A DNA stretch of 64,000 nt from Megaustenia siamemsis (lineage: Eukaryota > Mollusca > Gastropoda > Stylommatophora > Ariophantidae), in NCBI GenBank assembly GCA_032433765.1, contig JAVIAB010000008.1, positions 39,208,179 to 39,272,178 of the forward strand, given 5' to 3'. The translations under genes were made by a program, and so were the position numbers. Positions within the stretch are counted from its first letter, which is position 1. Every line of letters starts with the position of its first letter. The notes under the pieces are model-generated. The model ran no database searches and had not been told where the DNA came from. It worked only from the letters and a program-made list of their open reading frames with translations. Positions 23,307 through 34,607 of the stretch are shown in pieces.

Positions 23307-23562
23307 AAAAAATAAAGTAAAGAGCCCCGTCACGCCAAGTGGCGTATAGGGAATATGGTGTTAGTGACCATATATTTTACAGACCTTCGGCGCATGATTT
23401 TTGGGGTAATGTGTTCGGTATTACGCCCGTGCCGCTTTACTTTCCAGAAAAAAAAACCGGTACCCATTTAAGGTTGGAAGGATCTGGAAACCGTCGATCA
23501 GGATCGAACCCTACCTCTTGTCCTTTGTAGTCCAGTTCACTAACCACTGAGCTATCGCGGCT
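23307..23562 (-). mobile_element. tRNA-headed SINE with TSD
   Basis: Full-length copy. Reverse-strand B box GGATCGAACCC and A box CTGAGCTATCG are clear, and the internal T-tract is 9 long on the sense strand. TSD CTAGAAGGCGTGTAA / CTAGAAGACGTTTAA (13 of 15) at 23292-23306 and 23563-23577. Confidence 0.9.
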
Positions 23563-23754
23563 CTAGAAGACGTTTAACCCGGTGCAACCTACTTTAAAAT
23601 TGCGTGCAAAAATTCGTCCAAATAGAAATTGAGAACTAAATGATCAATAACACAAAAACAAAGAAAGGTTTCAGGCGAAGCAAGTTCAAGCTCCGCTTAA
23701 TTTGTTGGTACCCACTGTGGCCACTTACAACAAGACAGGAGTGGACGTTAGTCA

Positions 23755-24530
23755 CAGGAGAAAGGATCATGAGTGGAGCGACTAGCCAGACAAGATCAGA
23801 AGCATGAGAGAAAGGATCATGAGTGGAGCGACTAGCCAGACAAGATCAGAAGCATGAGAGAAAGGATCATGAGTGGAGCGACTAGCCAGACAAGATCAGA
23901 AGCATGAGAGAAAGGATCATGAGTGGAGCGACTAGCCAGACAAGATCAGAAGCATGAGAGAAAGGATCATGAGTGGAGCGACTAGCCAGACAAGATCAGA
24001 AGCGGAACCATGAGAGAAAGGATCATGAGTGGAGCGACTAGCCAGACAAGATCAGAAGCATGAGAGAAAGGTTCATGAGTGGAGCGACTAGCCAGACAAG
24101 ATCAGAACCATGAGAGAAAGGATCATGAGTGGAGCGACTAGCCAGACAAGATCAGAAGCATGAGAGAAAGGTTCATGAGTGGAGCGACTAGCCAGACAAG
24201 ATCAGAAGCATGAGAGAAAGGATCATGAGTGGAGCGACTAGCCAGACAAGATCAGAACCATGAGAGAAAGGATCATGAGTGGAGCGACTAGTCAGACAAG
24301 ATCAGAAGCATGAGAGAAAGGTTCATGAGTGGAGCGACTAGCCAGACAAGATCAGAAGCATGAGAGAAAGGTTCATGAGTGGAGCGATTAGCCTGACAAG
24401 ATCAGAAGCATGAGAGAAAGGATCATGAGTGGAGCGACTAGCCTGACAAGATCAGAAGCATGAGAGAAAGGATCATGAATGGAGCGACTAGCCAGACAAG
24501 ATCAGAAGCGGAACCATGAGAGAAATGATC
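23755..24530. repeat. 50-bp minisatellite, ~15 copies
   Basis: Units carry GAGAAAGGATCATGAGTGGA, GCGACTAGCCAGACAAGATC and AGAAGCAT. Some units have an extra CGGAAC, making 56 bp, and others GGTTCATGAG or AGAACCAT, giving a mosaic of unit types. Confidence 0.95.
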
Positions 24531-24584
24531 GACAAAGAACAAGTCGTGAACTATATACAAAGGGAATAAATAAAATATGTCCTG

Positions 24585-24840
24585 TCTGTATGTCTATCTG
24601 TCTATTTATATTGTCTGTTAGTCAATCTATCTGTGTTGTCTGTCTGTCTGTCTATTTATCTCTGTTGTATGTCTGTCTGTCTATCTATCTATGTTGTATA
24701 TCTGTCTGTTTAACTATGTTGTCTTTCTGTCTATAAATCTATGTAGTCTGTTTGTCTATTTAACTATCTATGTTATATGTCTATCTATGTTGTCTGTCTG
24801 TCTATCTATCTATGTTGTCTATCTATCTTTCTATCTATGT

Positions 24841-24875
<35 letters not shown>

Positions 24876-24918
24876 TTTGTCTGTCTGTCTGTCTGTCCGT
24901 CTATCTATCTATCTATGT

Positions 24919-24949
<31 letters not shown>

Positions 24950-24951
24950 GT

Positions 24952-24990
<39 letters not shown>

Positions 24991-24992
24991 GT

Positions 24993-25026
<34 letters not shown>

Positions 25027-25033
25027 TCTATGT

Positions 25034-25067
<34 letters not shown>

Positions 25068-25135
25068 TGGTGTCTTTCTGTCTGTCTGTCTATCTATCTA
25101 TGTTGTCTGTCTGTCTGTATGTCTGTATGTCTGTA

Positions 25136-25170
<35 letters not shown>

Positions 25171-25203
25171 GTTGTCTGTCTGTCTTTCTATCTATGTTGT
25201 CTT

Positions 25204-25240
<37 letters not shown>

Positions 25241-25322
25241 GTTGTCTGTCTGTCTATCTATCTATGTTGTCTGTCTGTCTTTCTATCTATGTTGTCTGTC
25301 TGTCTATATCAGTCTGTCTCTC
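24585..25322. repeat. (GTCT)n/(ATCT)n compound array with GTTG punctuation
   Basis: Blocks of GTCTGTCT then ATCTATCT are separated by the recurring word ATGTTGTCTG, making a variable ~30-55 bp unit. All three forward frames stay open (MLSVCLSIYL-like), which is an artefact. Confidence 0.95.
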
Positions 25323-26019
25323 AACAACTCTTTTGGTACACGAATATAATCTCATGGAAGCAAGTAACAAATATTGAAATTCAAAACTAAATTGTAATTT
25401 TGGTTTAAAAACATCGAACGCTGTTGTCGCTGGAACATTTAATTAAGCTAAAATACATAAGAACAACGGACACCCGATACCATCATAAAGAAAATTAATG
25501 AATAGCCCACGGACCCAAAAAAAAAAACAGAATCACAAAAGCTTTGATATAATGAATCAGATGCAACGGAAAATTGTCTTCGTGGCTCCGTTATTTTTAA
25601 GTTGTTATAATTTAGATTAATAGCAACATCCAGCCATGTAGAACAATCAGACCCTCTCAGAGGCATAAATAAGGGTAGAGCCAGAATTGATAAGGAGGCT
25701 GGAGGATGCAAATAAAACCTGAATAAATCATTTCCGGCGTGACCGGTACGAACTGGACGAAACGGATGTTACGTCAAACAAATCATTACCACGTATCTGG
25801 AGAGCATCACAAGTTTAACTTATGTGTGGCTGTTTGTTTGTGTGATATTTATCAAGGCATTAATTACTCAGTGTTCAATTAGTGGTAAATGCGATTATTG
25901 TTTTACTCTAAATCTTTTCACACGTTTTTGGGTTTTTATCGAATGCGATTATTTACACAGAGATGAGATTGTTCTAGAAAAGTACTTCGAGTCGCCGGAT
26001 TAAGACAGAACTAGAAATG
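25323..26019. other. Unique sequence
   Basis: Nothing recognised. The 87-codon minus ORF at 25448-25711 has no recognisable motif. Confidence 0.35.
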
Positions 26020-26261
26020 ATGTTATAAGAGATACATTGGGTATTGAGTCAATTTTAAACTGCATACAGAGACAACAGGTGAACTGGTACTCTGCTGGAA
26101 ATAATGGCAAGTGCTTCTATACCGTATACAACATATATTAAAAGACAAGATGGAAGTTGAGGCCGTGGTAGACCCAGAGTAAGATAAACAGGCAACATTA
26201 GAGACTCGCTTTTTCAACTGACAAGGGTTGATGCTGCAAGAATGGGTAATCTACAACTGTA
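26020..26261 (+). pseudogene. LINE C-terminal remnant
   Basis: Plus strand reads LGIESILNCIQRQQVNWY, then a stop-broken segment whose third quarter encodes RGRPRVR, and a final DS-like end. It is the QL.W.GHV to GRPRVRWTDNI.DS region of a LINE related to the fragment at 11060-11280. Several stops. Confidence 0.55.
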
Positions 26262-26998
26262 TACCTCCCTCGACACTACTACTGCTGCCTGCTAATGCTA
26301 CCTACTACCGCTACTATTACTGCTTATACTACTACTACTACTAATACTACCTACTACCACTACTATTACTACTGCTACTACTAACACTACCTACTACCGC
26401 TACTATACTCCTGCTACTACTACTATTACTGCTGCTACTACCACTAATACTACCTAATACCACTACTATTACTGCTACTACTACTACTAATACTACCTAC
26501 TACCACTACTATACTGATGCTACTACTAATACTATCTACTACCACTACTATTACTCCTGCTACTACTACTAATACTACCTACTATCACTACTATTACTCC
26601 TGCTACTTCTACTAATACTACCTACTACCACTACTATTACTCCTGTTACTACTAGTAATACTACCTACTACCACTAATATTACTCCTGCTACTACTACTA
26701 ATACCACCTTCTACCACTACTATTACTGATGCTACTACTACTACTAATACTACCTACTACCACTACTAATACTGATGCTACTACTACTTCTAATGCTACC
26801 TACTAACACTACTATTACTGCTGCTACTACTACTAGTAATATTACCTACTATTACTACTACTACTAGTAATACTACGTACTATTACTACTTCTACTAATA
26901 TTACCTAGCACTATTATTGCTACCACGACTACTAATACTACCAACTACTACTACTAATCCTACCTACTACTACTATTACTGCTACTACTAATATACTA
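26262..26998. repeat. Imperfect (CTA)n-rich ~42-bp array
   Basis: Recurring blocks ACTACTAATACTACCTACTA and CCACTACTATTACT with variation in CTA number. Strand-asymmetric (almost no G). Confidence 0.93.
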
Positions 26999-27513
26999 AT
27001 TAATAATTGAGGCTACCGGCTACACCAGATCGTAATGAAACCTTTCAAAGAGAGGCATTGCTATCACAACATAAAAAATACACTTTCTAATTTGCTGAAA
27101 ATAAATACAACATAGACATGTTAACAGTCAGTTCTAATCATTATCGAAATCGATAAAACATTGTACGTCATGGGCATGAATGGTTTAACGTGTTCAATTT
27201 TCTGCACATTAAAAAATATCATCTAATAATTTTGTGGATGAGAGTAAAGACGCAAGAAACCGGTTTATAGGAAAAACAACGTAGGCTGTAAAATGTAATG
27301 AAAATATGTAAATCTTACGGGAAAAACGGAAGGTCTAACACACGCTAGTTTATGAACAAGGGAAAGTTAATTAAGTATTTCTTTAAAGAGTCGAAGTTTT
27401 CGTTTTTGCATGCAACGCACAGCTGTTAGATTTAATATAAAAATGACATCTTAATTATAACATAGGAATAATCCAGCATTTATGAGTTGAAGGTGACCTC
27501 CATTTACAATATT
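26999..27513. other. AT-rich unique sequence
   Basis: No recognisable feature. It ends in a short (AT)n tract at 27515-27536. Confidence 0.4.
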
Positions 27514-27537
27514 TCAGTATATATATATATATATATA

Positions 27538-28224
27538 CTCAGCCTTAGCAGCAAAAAGACAGAAGTAATGGTAGCAACAAAGAAAAAGACTTCACCTCAA
27601 TGCACAATAGAGACAAGTGGAACATTATTAAAACAGGTAAATAAATTTAAATATATGGGAACATTTTAACCTCAGATGATAGATATACAACAGAAGTGAG
27701 ATGCAGAATAGCACAGGCAAATGCAGCTTTCCAAAAATGAGGAAGATACAATGCAATCCATTTTTGACAATACAAATAAGAAAAAGAGTTCTTAAATGTT
27801 TTGTAGAGCCAGTCTTAACATACGGATGTGAATCATGGGCAATATAACAACAGACAAGAAAATCTCTGAAGACAATAGAAATGTGGTTTTACAAAAGAAT
27901 GTTGAGAATACCATGGACAGCTAAGAAGAGTAATGAAAATGTTCTGAAAGAGGCCAAGGCAAAAAGAGAGCTAATTTCCAATATTAGGAAGAAACAATCA
28001 TCATTTTTGGCCATGTAATGAGAAGGGAACAGCTGCAATATATTGTAACAACTGGAAAAATTGAGGGACGAAGAGATAGAGGGAAGCAAAGAGAAAAGAT
28101 ATCAAACAGCTTAAGAGAATGGCTTGGCAGAAGGTCAACAACAGAAATGATAAATAACTGTCGAGATTGAAAGTTTTGGAGAGACATGATCACCTAAGCC
28201 AGCAGGCATGGTACCTGATGATGA

Positions 28225-28228
<4 letters not shown>
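27538..28228 (+). mobile_element. LINE family B in an (AT)n site
   Basis: Plus-strand coding starts with LSSKKTEVMVATKKK, then SGTLLKQVNKFKYMG, MWFYKRMLRIPWTAKKSNE, KAKRELISN and ends at CATGGTACC followed by (GAT)4. The arrangement is RT motif D, then the YLG region, then the RRML motif. Stops and shifts are frequent. (AT)n lies on both sides, consistent with insertion into an AT microsatellite. Confidence 0.8.
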
Positions 28229-28289
<61 letters not shown>

Positions 28290-28290
28290 T
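28229..28290. repeat. (AT)n microsatellite
   Basis: About 60 bases of AT directly after the LINE B (GAT)n tail. Confidence 0.97.
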
Positions 28291-28640
28291 ACATAGGACA
28301 AATTGCAATACATGATAACACATAATGTTGCCCCTTTTCTACCTTAATTCATTTCTGCGTTATAATTTTGAAGTAGATTAATCGTAATGAGAAGAAACAT
28401 TTAAGAGTTTTACAAACTCACATCATCTAGTATCAAATGTTCTATTTTTAACCAACATGTTTTTTTTTTTAATGTAAGATAATTTTTTTTTATAATCAGA
28501 TTTGATAAAACATGAAAGGCCGATGATACATTTATTATGTTTGAAATAACCGAACGAACAAGGCAGGCTACTACTGCAATAAATGGATGATAATCAATGT
28601 GAAATGTGAATGTAAATAAAGTCACATTTTATATAATAGG
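28291..28640. other. AT-rich unique sequence
   Basis: Homopolymer T runs near 28451 and 28483. Nothing recognised. Confidence 0.4.
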
Positions 28641-28868
28641 GGAGCCGCGATATATCAGTGGTTAGTGAACTGGACTACAAAGGACAAGAGGTAGGGTTCG
28701 ATCCCAACCGACGGCTCCGGGTAGTTTTGGGAAAGTAAAGCAGCACGCGCATAATACCGACCACATTACCCAAAAAATGATGTTCCGAAGTCCATAACAA
28801 TTATTGTCACTAACACCATATTCCCTAGATGCCACTTGGCGTGACGTGGCTCTTTACCTTTTTTTACT
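28641..28868 (+). mobile_element. tRNA-headed SINE with internal deletion
   Basis: Head GAGCCGCGATATATCAGTGG (A box altered), intact B box GGTTCGATCCC, then a deletion that removes most of the region between the head and GGGAAAGTAAAGC, leaving TTTT. The 3' end is the usual CCACTTGGCGTGACG and a T-rich tail. No clear TSD seen. Confidence 0.88.
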
Positions 28869-29034
28869 TACTTTATAACATAGGCGATCAACTTATTCAT
28901 CACTAGAATATTTCTACGAGAACACTAGTTCTCTGTCACGCTGTTGAAAGCCTACCGCTTCAGCTTTTCAATAAACATATATGGTATTACATGTGGCTAA
29001 ACTGATAGAGAAACAAAACAAACGACAACGTTTC

Positions 29035-30091
29035 AACAAAAGCCCCATCAGGTACAGAACAAAAGCCCCATCAGGTACAGAACAAAAGCCCCATCAGGTA
29101 CAAGAAAAAAGCCCCACCAAGTACAGGACAAAAGCCCCATCAAGTACAGGACAAAAGCCCCACCAAGTACAGAACAAAAGCCCCATCAGGTACAGAACAA
29201 AAGCCCCATCAGGTACAGAACAAAAGCCCCATCAAGTACAGGACAAAAGCCCCATCAAGTACAGGACAAAAGCCCCACCAAGTACAGAACAAAAGCCCCA
29301 TCAGGTACAGGACAAAAGCCCCATCAAGTACAGGACAAAAGCCCCATCAGGTACAGAACAAAAGCCCCATCAGGTACAGAACAAAAGCCCCATCAGGTAC
29401 AGGACAAAAGCCCCATCAAGTACAGGACAAAAGCCCCATCAGGTACAGAACAAAAGCCCCATCAGGTACAGAACAAAAGCCCCATCAGGTACAGGACAAA
29501 AGCCCCATCAGGTACAGAACAAAAGCCCCATCAGGTACAGGACAAAAGCCCCATCAAGTACAGGACAAAAGCCCCACCAAGTACAGAACAAAAGCCCCAT
29601 CAGGTACAGGACAAAAGCCCCATCAAGTACAGGACAAAAGCCCCATCAGGTACAGAACAAAAGCCCCATCAGGTACAGAACAAAAGCCCCATCAGGTACA
29701 GGACAAAAGCCCCATCAGGTACAGAACAAAAGCCCCATCAGGTACAGGACAAAAGCCCCATCAAGTACAGGACAAAAGCCCCACCAAGTACAGAACAAAA
29801 GCCCCATCAGGTACAGGACAAAAGCCCCATCAAGTACAGGACAAAAGCCCCATCAAGTACAGGACAAAAGCCCCATCAGGTGCAGGACAAAAGCCCCATC
29901 AGGTAGAAGAGAAAAGCCTCATCAAGTACAGGACAAAAGTCACATTTAGTACAGGACAAAAACCCCATCAGGTGCAAGGCAAAAGCCTCATCAAGTACAG
30001 GACAAAAGTCACATTTTGTACAGGACAAAAACCCCATCAAGTACAGGCCAAAAGTCAAATTAAGTACAGGACAAAAGCCCCATCAGGTACA

Positions 30092-30093
<2 letters not shown>
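29035..30093. repeat. 23-bp minisatellite, ~45 copies
   Basis: Unit AAAAGCCCCATCAGGTACAG + AAC. GGTACAGAAC and AAGTACAGGAC variants alternate in blocks. Since 23 is not divisible by 3, the 322-codon plus ORF cycles through all three phases (QKPHQVQ, NKSPIRYR, TKAPSGTE), so it is not a gene. Confidence 0.96.
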
Positions 30094-30164
<71 letters not shown>

Positions 30165-30265
30165 TTTATTAGATAGTTAGATATATATAGAGAGAGATTT
30201 ACTAGATAGATAGATATATATAGAGAGATTAACTAGAATATATAGAAAGAGAGATTTACTACATA

Positions 30266-30330
<65 letters not shown>

Positions 30331-30345
30331 GGTTGGTTAGGGGAA
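30094..30345. repeat. (AT)n / (GA)n compound microsatellite
   Basis: (AT)n to 30146, then GAGAGA, then ~60-bp blocks mixing TAGATAGATATATATAGAGA and GATTTACTA, then (AT)n and (GA)n again to about 30327. Confidence 0.93.
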
Positions 30346-30735
30346 GGGGGTTGTTGCACGGTAGTAAATCATACATCTTAGCAATGCTAACGCAATATAA
30401 ACTTCTCTTCCCCTTGAAGACACGCCGATATTGTAATTGCCACTCAGCGGTGTTCAATTGTTTATGACGGCGGATCTAAACGCGCGATACATGTCGGGAT
30501 TGCACAAACCACACCAGCCCTGGCAGAATTAAAACCAACCAGGAAAGTCCGGAACATCACGAGCGGATCTAAAATTAGATTGATACTATCCTCATGCGTT
30601 GAGGAAAACAAGAACTATGAACTTCAGTAACAGAAAGAAAAACTAAAACTCCGGATGGGAATTTCCTATGAGGTCCTTAGCATTTCACAGAATAAAACGA
30701 AGAGGTACAGCATACAAAGAATGCGGACAATAATT
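30346..30735. other. Unique sequence
   Basis: Less AT-rich than its surroundings. No similarity recognised. Confidence 0.35.
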
Positions 30736-31190
30736 GGTTATGTTATGTTATGTTACGCTTTGTTATGCTAATGCTATGCTATGCTAATGATATGCTATTT
30801 TATGCCAATGCTATGTTATGCTAATGCTATGTTATGCTAATGATATGTTGTGCTAATGCTATGCTATGCTAATACTATGTTATGCTAATGGTATGCTATG
30901 CTATGCTATTGCTATGCTATGTTATGCTAATGATATGCTATGCTATTGCTATGCTATGTTATGCTAATGCTATGCTATGTTATGATGTGCTATGCTAATG
31001 CTATGCTAATGCTATTCTAGTTATGTTATGGTATGGTATGGTATGTTTGTTAAGGTATGTTATGGTATGTTATGATATGCTAATGCTATGCTATGTTATG
31101 ATAATACTATTCTAATGCTATGCTATGCTAGTTATGTTATGTTATGTTATATTATGTTATGTTATGTTGTGTTATGTTATGTTATTATCA
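30736..31190. repeat. Imperfect (ATGCT/ATGTT)n array
   Basis: Mosaic of TATGCTATGCTAATGCTATG words and TTATGTTATG pentamers. Confidence 0.92.
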
Positions 31191-31194
31191 TTAT

Positions 31195-31507
31195 CAGAGC
31201 ACTCCACAGGTGGTCCGATCAACATATTCATCAATACACAGTGAATAATTGTGTCACTTCGATGTTGGTTGACAAATCATCTGTTTCGTCCAGAATATCG
31301 CTCTGTTCTGGCAACACCGGTCTTCACTCCCCTTCCACACAATCTAGATAACCACGTAATTGTACTTCTAACAAAGTCCTTTGCTCGACCCATCTCTCGT
31401 AGATTGTTAATGATATCAGTCCGATCCACTCACTGTCCAGCAGCTAATATTGCCAAATTGGCCACTTTTGTCTAATCTGTCGTTGCCTTTAATATCAGCA
31501 TAGGCCG
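31195..31507 (-). pseudogene. LINE RNase H-domain remnant
   Basis: Minus strand reads RYVPAYADIKGNDRLDK, matching the C-terminal RNase HI motif (WVPAHA.I.GNE.AD.LAK) of LINEs that carry that domain (I/Jockey-like groups in a broad sense). Beyond a frame change, DRTDIINNLRE fits the downstream region of such proteins. It belongs to none of families A-E as seen here, and it abuts a 22-bp array. Confidence 0.55.
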
Positions 31508-31926
31508 GGACATACCTGAAGCATACACATGACATACATGAAGCATACACATGACATACATGAAGCACACACATGACATACATGAAGCATACACATGACA
31601 TACATGAAGCATACACATGACATACATGAAGCATACACATGACATACATGAAGCATACACATGACATACATGAAGCATACACATGACATACATGAAGCAC
31701 ACACATGACATACATGAAGCATACACATGACATACATGAAGCACACACATGACATACATGAAGCATACACATGACATACATGAAGCACACACATGACATA
31801 CATGAAGCACACACATGACATACATGAAGCACACACATGACATACATGAAGCATACACATGACATACATGAAGCATACACATGACATACATGAAGCACAC
31901 ACATGACATACATGAAGCACACACAT
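31508..31926. repeat. 22-bp minisatellite, ~19 copies
   Basis: Unit CATACATGAAGCATACACAT + GA, with GCATAC/GCACAC as the only common variant. Every minus frame is open (MCVLHVCHV-like), an artefact. Confidence 0.96.
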
Positions 31927-32021
31927 TCTGTAAATCTTTGATCTCTGTACTGATCCCAGCCTTTGTGAACTAATTAAGCCTGCCATCAAGTTTGCGGATC
32001 ACGTCTATTATGTCACTCTGC

Positions 32022-32056
<35 letters not shown>

Positions 32057-32307
32057 CAAACACAAACACACACAAACACATACACACACAAACACACACA
32101 CACACACAAACAAACACACATACACACACAAACACACACACACACACACACACAAACACACAAACACACACACAAACACACAAACACACACAAACACACA
32201 CAAACACATACACACACACAAACACACACACAAACACACACACACACAACACACACACACACAAATACACACACACACAAACACACACAAACACACAAAC
32301 ACACACT
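32022..32307. repeat. (CA)n with AAAC interruptions
   Basis: About 285 bp of CACACA punctuated by AAACACA and ATACACA. Confidence 0.97.
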
Positions 32308-32417
32308 ATGAGTACACTCCTGCATCACCAAACAATCTAAAACCTTCGTCACTGACATTATTTCCATCTTCAAATAATGGGTTAATACAATGATCTCGTT
32401 CCTGATCTACGACTTCC

Positions 32418-32613
32418 ATGTTCACCCAGCCTTAATGGGTACCTGATTTTTTTTTCTGGGAAAGTAAAGCGGCACGGGCCTAATACCGAACCCACATTGC
32501 ATCCCCTGCCACACAAAAAAATATTTAAAAATCATGTCTTGAAGGTCTATAAAATGTATGTTCACTAACACCATATTCCCTATACTACCACTTGGCGTGA
32601 CGGGGACTCTTTA
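32418..32613 (+). mobile_element. SINE body, head missing
   Basis: Begins at CCATGTTCACCCAGCCTTAA, so the tRNA-like head is absent (5' truncation). The body has TTTTTTTTTCTGGGAAAGTA, AAGCGGCACGGGC, CACTAACACCATATTCCC and CCACTTGGCGTGACGGGG. An A-rich insertion lies at 32514-32530. Confidence 0.85.
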
Positions 32614-32735
32614 TGGATGGACAATAATCTCGTATTGACCATGAGGGAACAAAATCGTGAGGTCTATTCAGTTCTGACTTTCGGTGGGGAATGTTGATAT
32701 GCAGGATCTAATATTGCTGTACATTTATGAACGAT

Positions 32736-33112
32736 CAAATTGAAGCCTTTGAAGTGTGGATTTATAGAAGAATAGGTAGAATTGGATGGAAACAAAAGAT
32801 AACAAACGATGAAGTTTTAAAACAACTGAAAATAAAAAGAGAACTACTAAATTCAATTAAAACAAGACAAATGAAATTTTGGGGGACATGTTAAAAGACA
32901 CAACAGCCTACTAAAAGTAATATTGGAAGGAAAAATACAAAGTAAAAGAGGCAGAGGCAGACCAAGACTTAACATGGACGAGTAACATCAAAAGATGGAC
33001 AAGTCAATCTATGTCAGCCTGCACCATCAAAGCAAGAAACAGAGTAGAATGGCGATCCATGGTAGCCAACCTTCGTTGCGGAGAAGGCACACGATGATGA
33101 TGATGATGATGA
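32736..33112 (+). mobile_element. LINE family C, 5'-truncated, with TSD
   Basis: A perfect 11-bp TSD, TTATGAACGAT, at 32725-32735 and 33113-33123. It codes EVWIYRRIGRIGWK-type sequence, KIKRELLNSIKTRQMK, a frame break, then RGRGRPRL and a WTSNIKRWTSQS-like end, finishing in (GAT)n. Same family as 45578, 59975 and 63793. Confidence 0.9.
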
Positions 33113-33264
33113 TTATGAACGATTAGCTCTAAATTCTCCAGCAGAACATGGGATATCAGGAGAGTTATTGTTATCGCCACGTCGAATTTCATGATCTAGG
33201 AACTAATGACTCAGTTCGACTGCATGACATTCAATCACAAAGTCCAACATCATGATCATTAGTT

Positions 33265-33627
33265 GGGGGGGGGCGGGCAACCCAGCAACTGAGTGCTGTT
33301 AGCGACCCATAGCCGACTGCATGCGTCTGGATCAGCGAACAGAAATTAACAACAGTCTTCACCACCTGCAAGCGGTGCTCCTGGCAACGGATTATTCAGT
33401 TTGGCCAAACGGGTATGGGTCGAAGAGAGAAGGCAAGCATGTACTAAAAATGCCGAACTGAAGTCGAATGTGTTGGGTCGAAAGGCGATAATATCACAAC
33501 CTAGCTGCAAACAATAAGATAACACCATGCCCACTAAATGTCCTTTTAGAATTTGATGACGAAGATTATCATCCATTCCTAAAGCAGTCATAGGAAGAAC
33601 ATCAGAAAAAGAAAATGAGAGAGAGAG

Positions 33628-33655
<28 letters not shown>
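33265..33655 (+). mobile_element. Dispersed element R3, copy 1
   Basis: About 390 bp, aligning with 33965-34358 through GTCTGGATCAGCGAAC, GGCCAAACGGGTATGGGTCG, GTGTTGGGTCGAAAGGCG and GTCCTTTTAGAATTTGATGA. It ends in (ATC)n. Possible 10-bp TSD ATCATTAGTT / ATCAGTAGTT. No coding sense and no clear tRNA head. It could be a SINE or a LINE 3' fragment. Confidence 0.75.
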
Positions 33656-33659
<4 letters not shown>

Positions 33660-33964
33660 GTAGTTTTAGCAAAAGCCACACCACATGCAACTATGACTCG
33701 GATAAGACGCAAAAGAAGACATCAAGAACTTAGTCGGACATTTCTAGAGGTAACCAATCATAGATATCAGCGAGAGAAAGGAAAAACAGGAAGTCAATAT
33801 TTGCGTCTCCTGGATCGTTTCTCATCTATTCATCAAATTACGTGATATAATTAGCATTTACAGTGTCATCGGACATATCACTACCCCAAAATGGTAGTTA
33901 TATCCCTCTCCCTCTCTCTCTCTCTCTCTCTCAATTGGTGGACGATATTGTTCATTACGAGAAC

Positions 33965-34358
33965 GGAGGCGAAGGCGCGCCCCCCCAGCACCAGAGCTGG
34001 AAGTCGTCAGTGACTCATAACTGATGGCTTGCGCCAGGATCGGTGAACCAGAACCATCCAGACCCTGCTACACCTCTTCGTGGTGCCTCTAGAAACAGAC
34101 TAACCTGTCTAGTCTGGCCAAGCGAGCAGGGATCGAAGTGGGAAGACGAACCCGGTACACAAAAAAGCGTCGGCTGAAATCGGATGTGTTGGGCCGAAAG
34201 GCGCAGATATCACAGTGTTACACTGCAAACTGCAACACAACGTAACTACGTCCACTTAACGTCCTTTTAAGGGCGGATGACGAGGAGGAAGTCTACGGTT
34301 CGTATCCGTTAGAATACCTCAAATCATCGGACGAACGCATCATCATCATCATCATCAT
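33965..34358 (+). mobile_element. Dispersed element R3, copy 2, with TSD
   Basis: A perfect 12-bp TSD, CATTACGAGAAC, at 33953-33964 and 34359-34370. Landmarks: GCCAGGATCGGTGAACCAGA, GTCTAGTCTGGCCAAGCGAG, ATGTGTTGGGCCGAAAGGCG, AACGTCCTTTTAAGGGCGGA, and an (ATC)n tail. The TSD and simple tail indicate retroposition. Confidence 0.85.
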
Positions 34359-34607
34359 CATTACGAGAACCACTGTTCAATAAAAGCTCTTGCGGTTAGT
34401 CTGAATTATACAAGAGGAAAAAAAATACTGTGTATGTGTGTTCAGATTGATAAATAGGTATGTGGGCATGTAGAAATGTGTGTAGGTGTGTAGATAGGTA
34501 AATAAGCATATCAAGACAAAGTCGCCAGGTTTCGTTAATAGAGACCAAGCACAGAAGAAAATTAAAAGATGAAAAAGAGGGGAAAAGAGGAGAAAGAAGA
34601 AGAGGGG

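Noticed and set aside
23322..23565. Short ORF (AYREYGVSDH...) as a gene
   Set aside because: It is the translated SINE; the same peptide recurs at 46293.
24691..25377. Cys/Leu/Ser-rich 228-codon ORF
   Set aside because: All three forward frames of the (GTCT)/(ATCT) array are open with the same composition.
28981..29949. 322-codon ORF
   Set aside because: The 23-bp unit makes translation rotate through three phases, so no consistent protein repeat exists.
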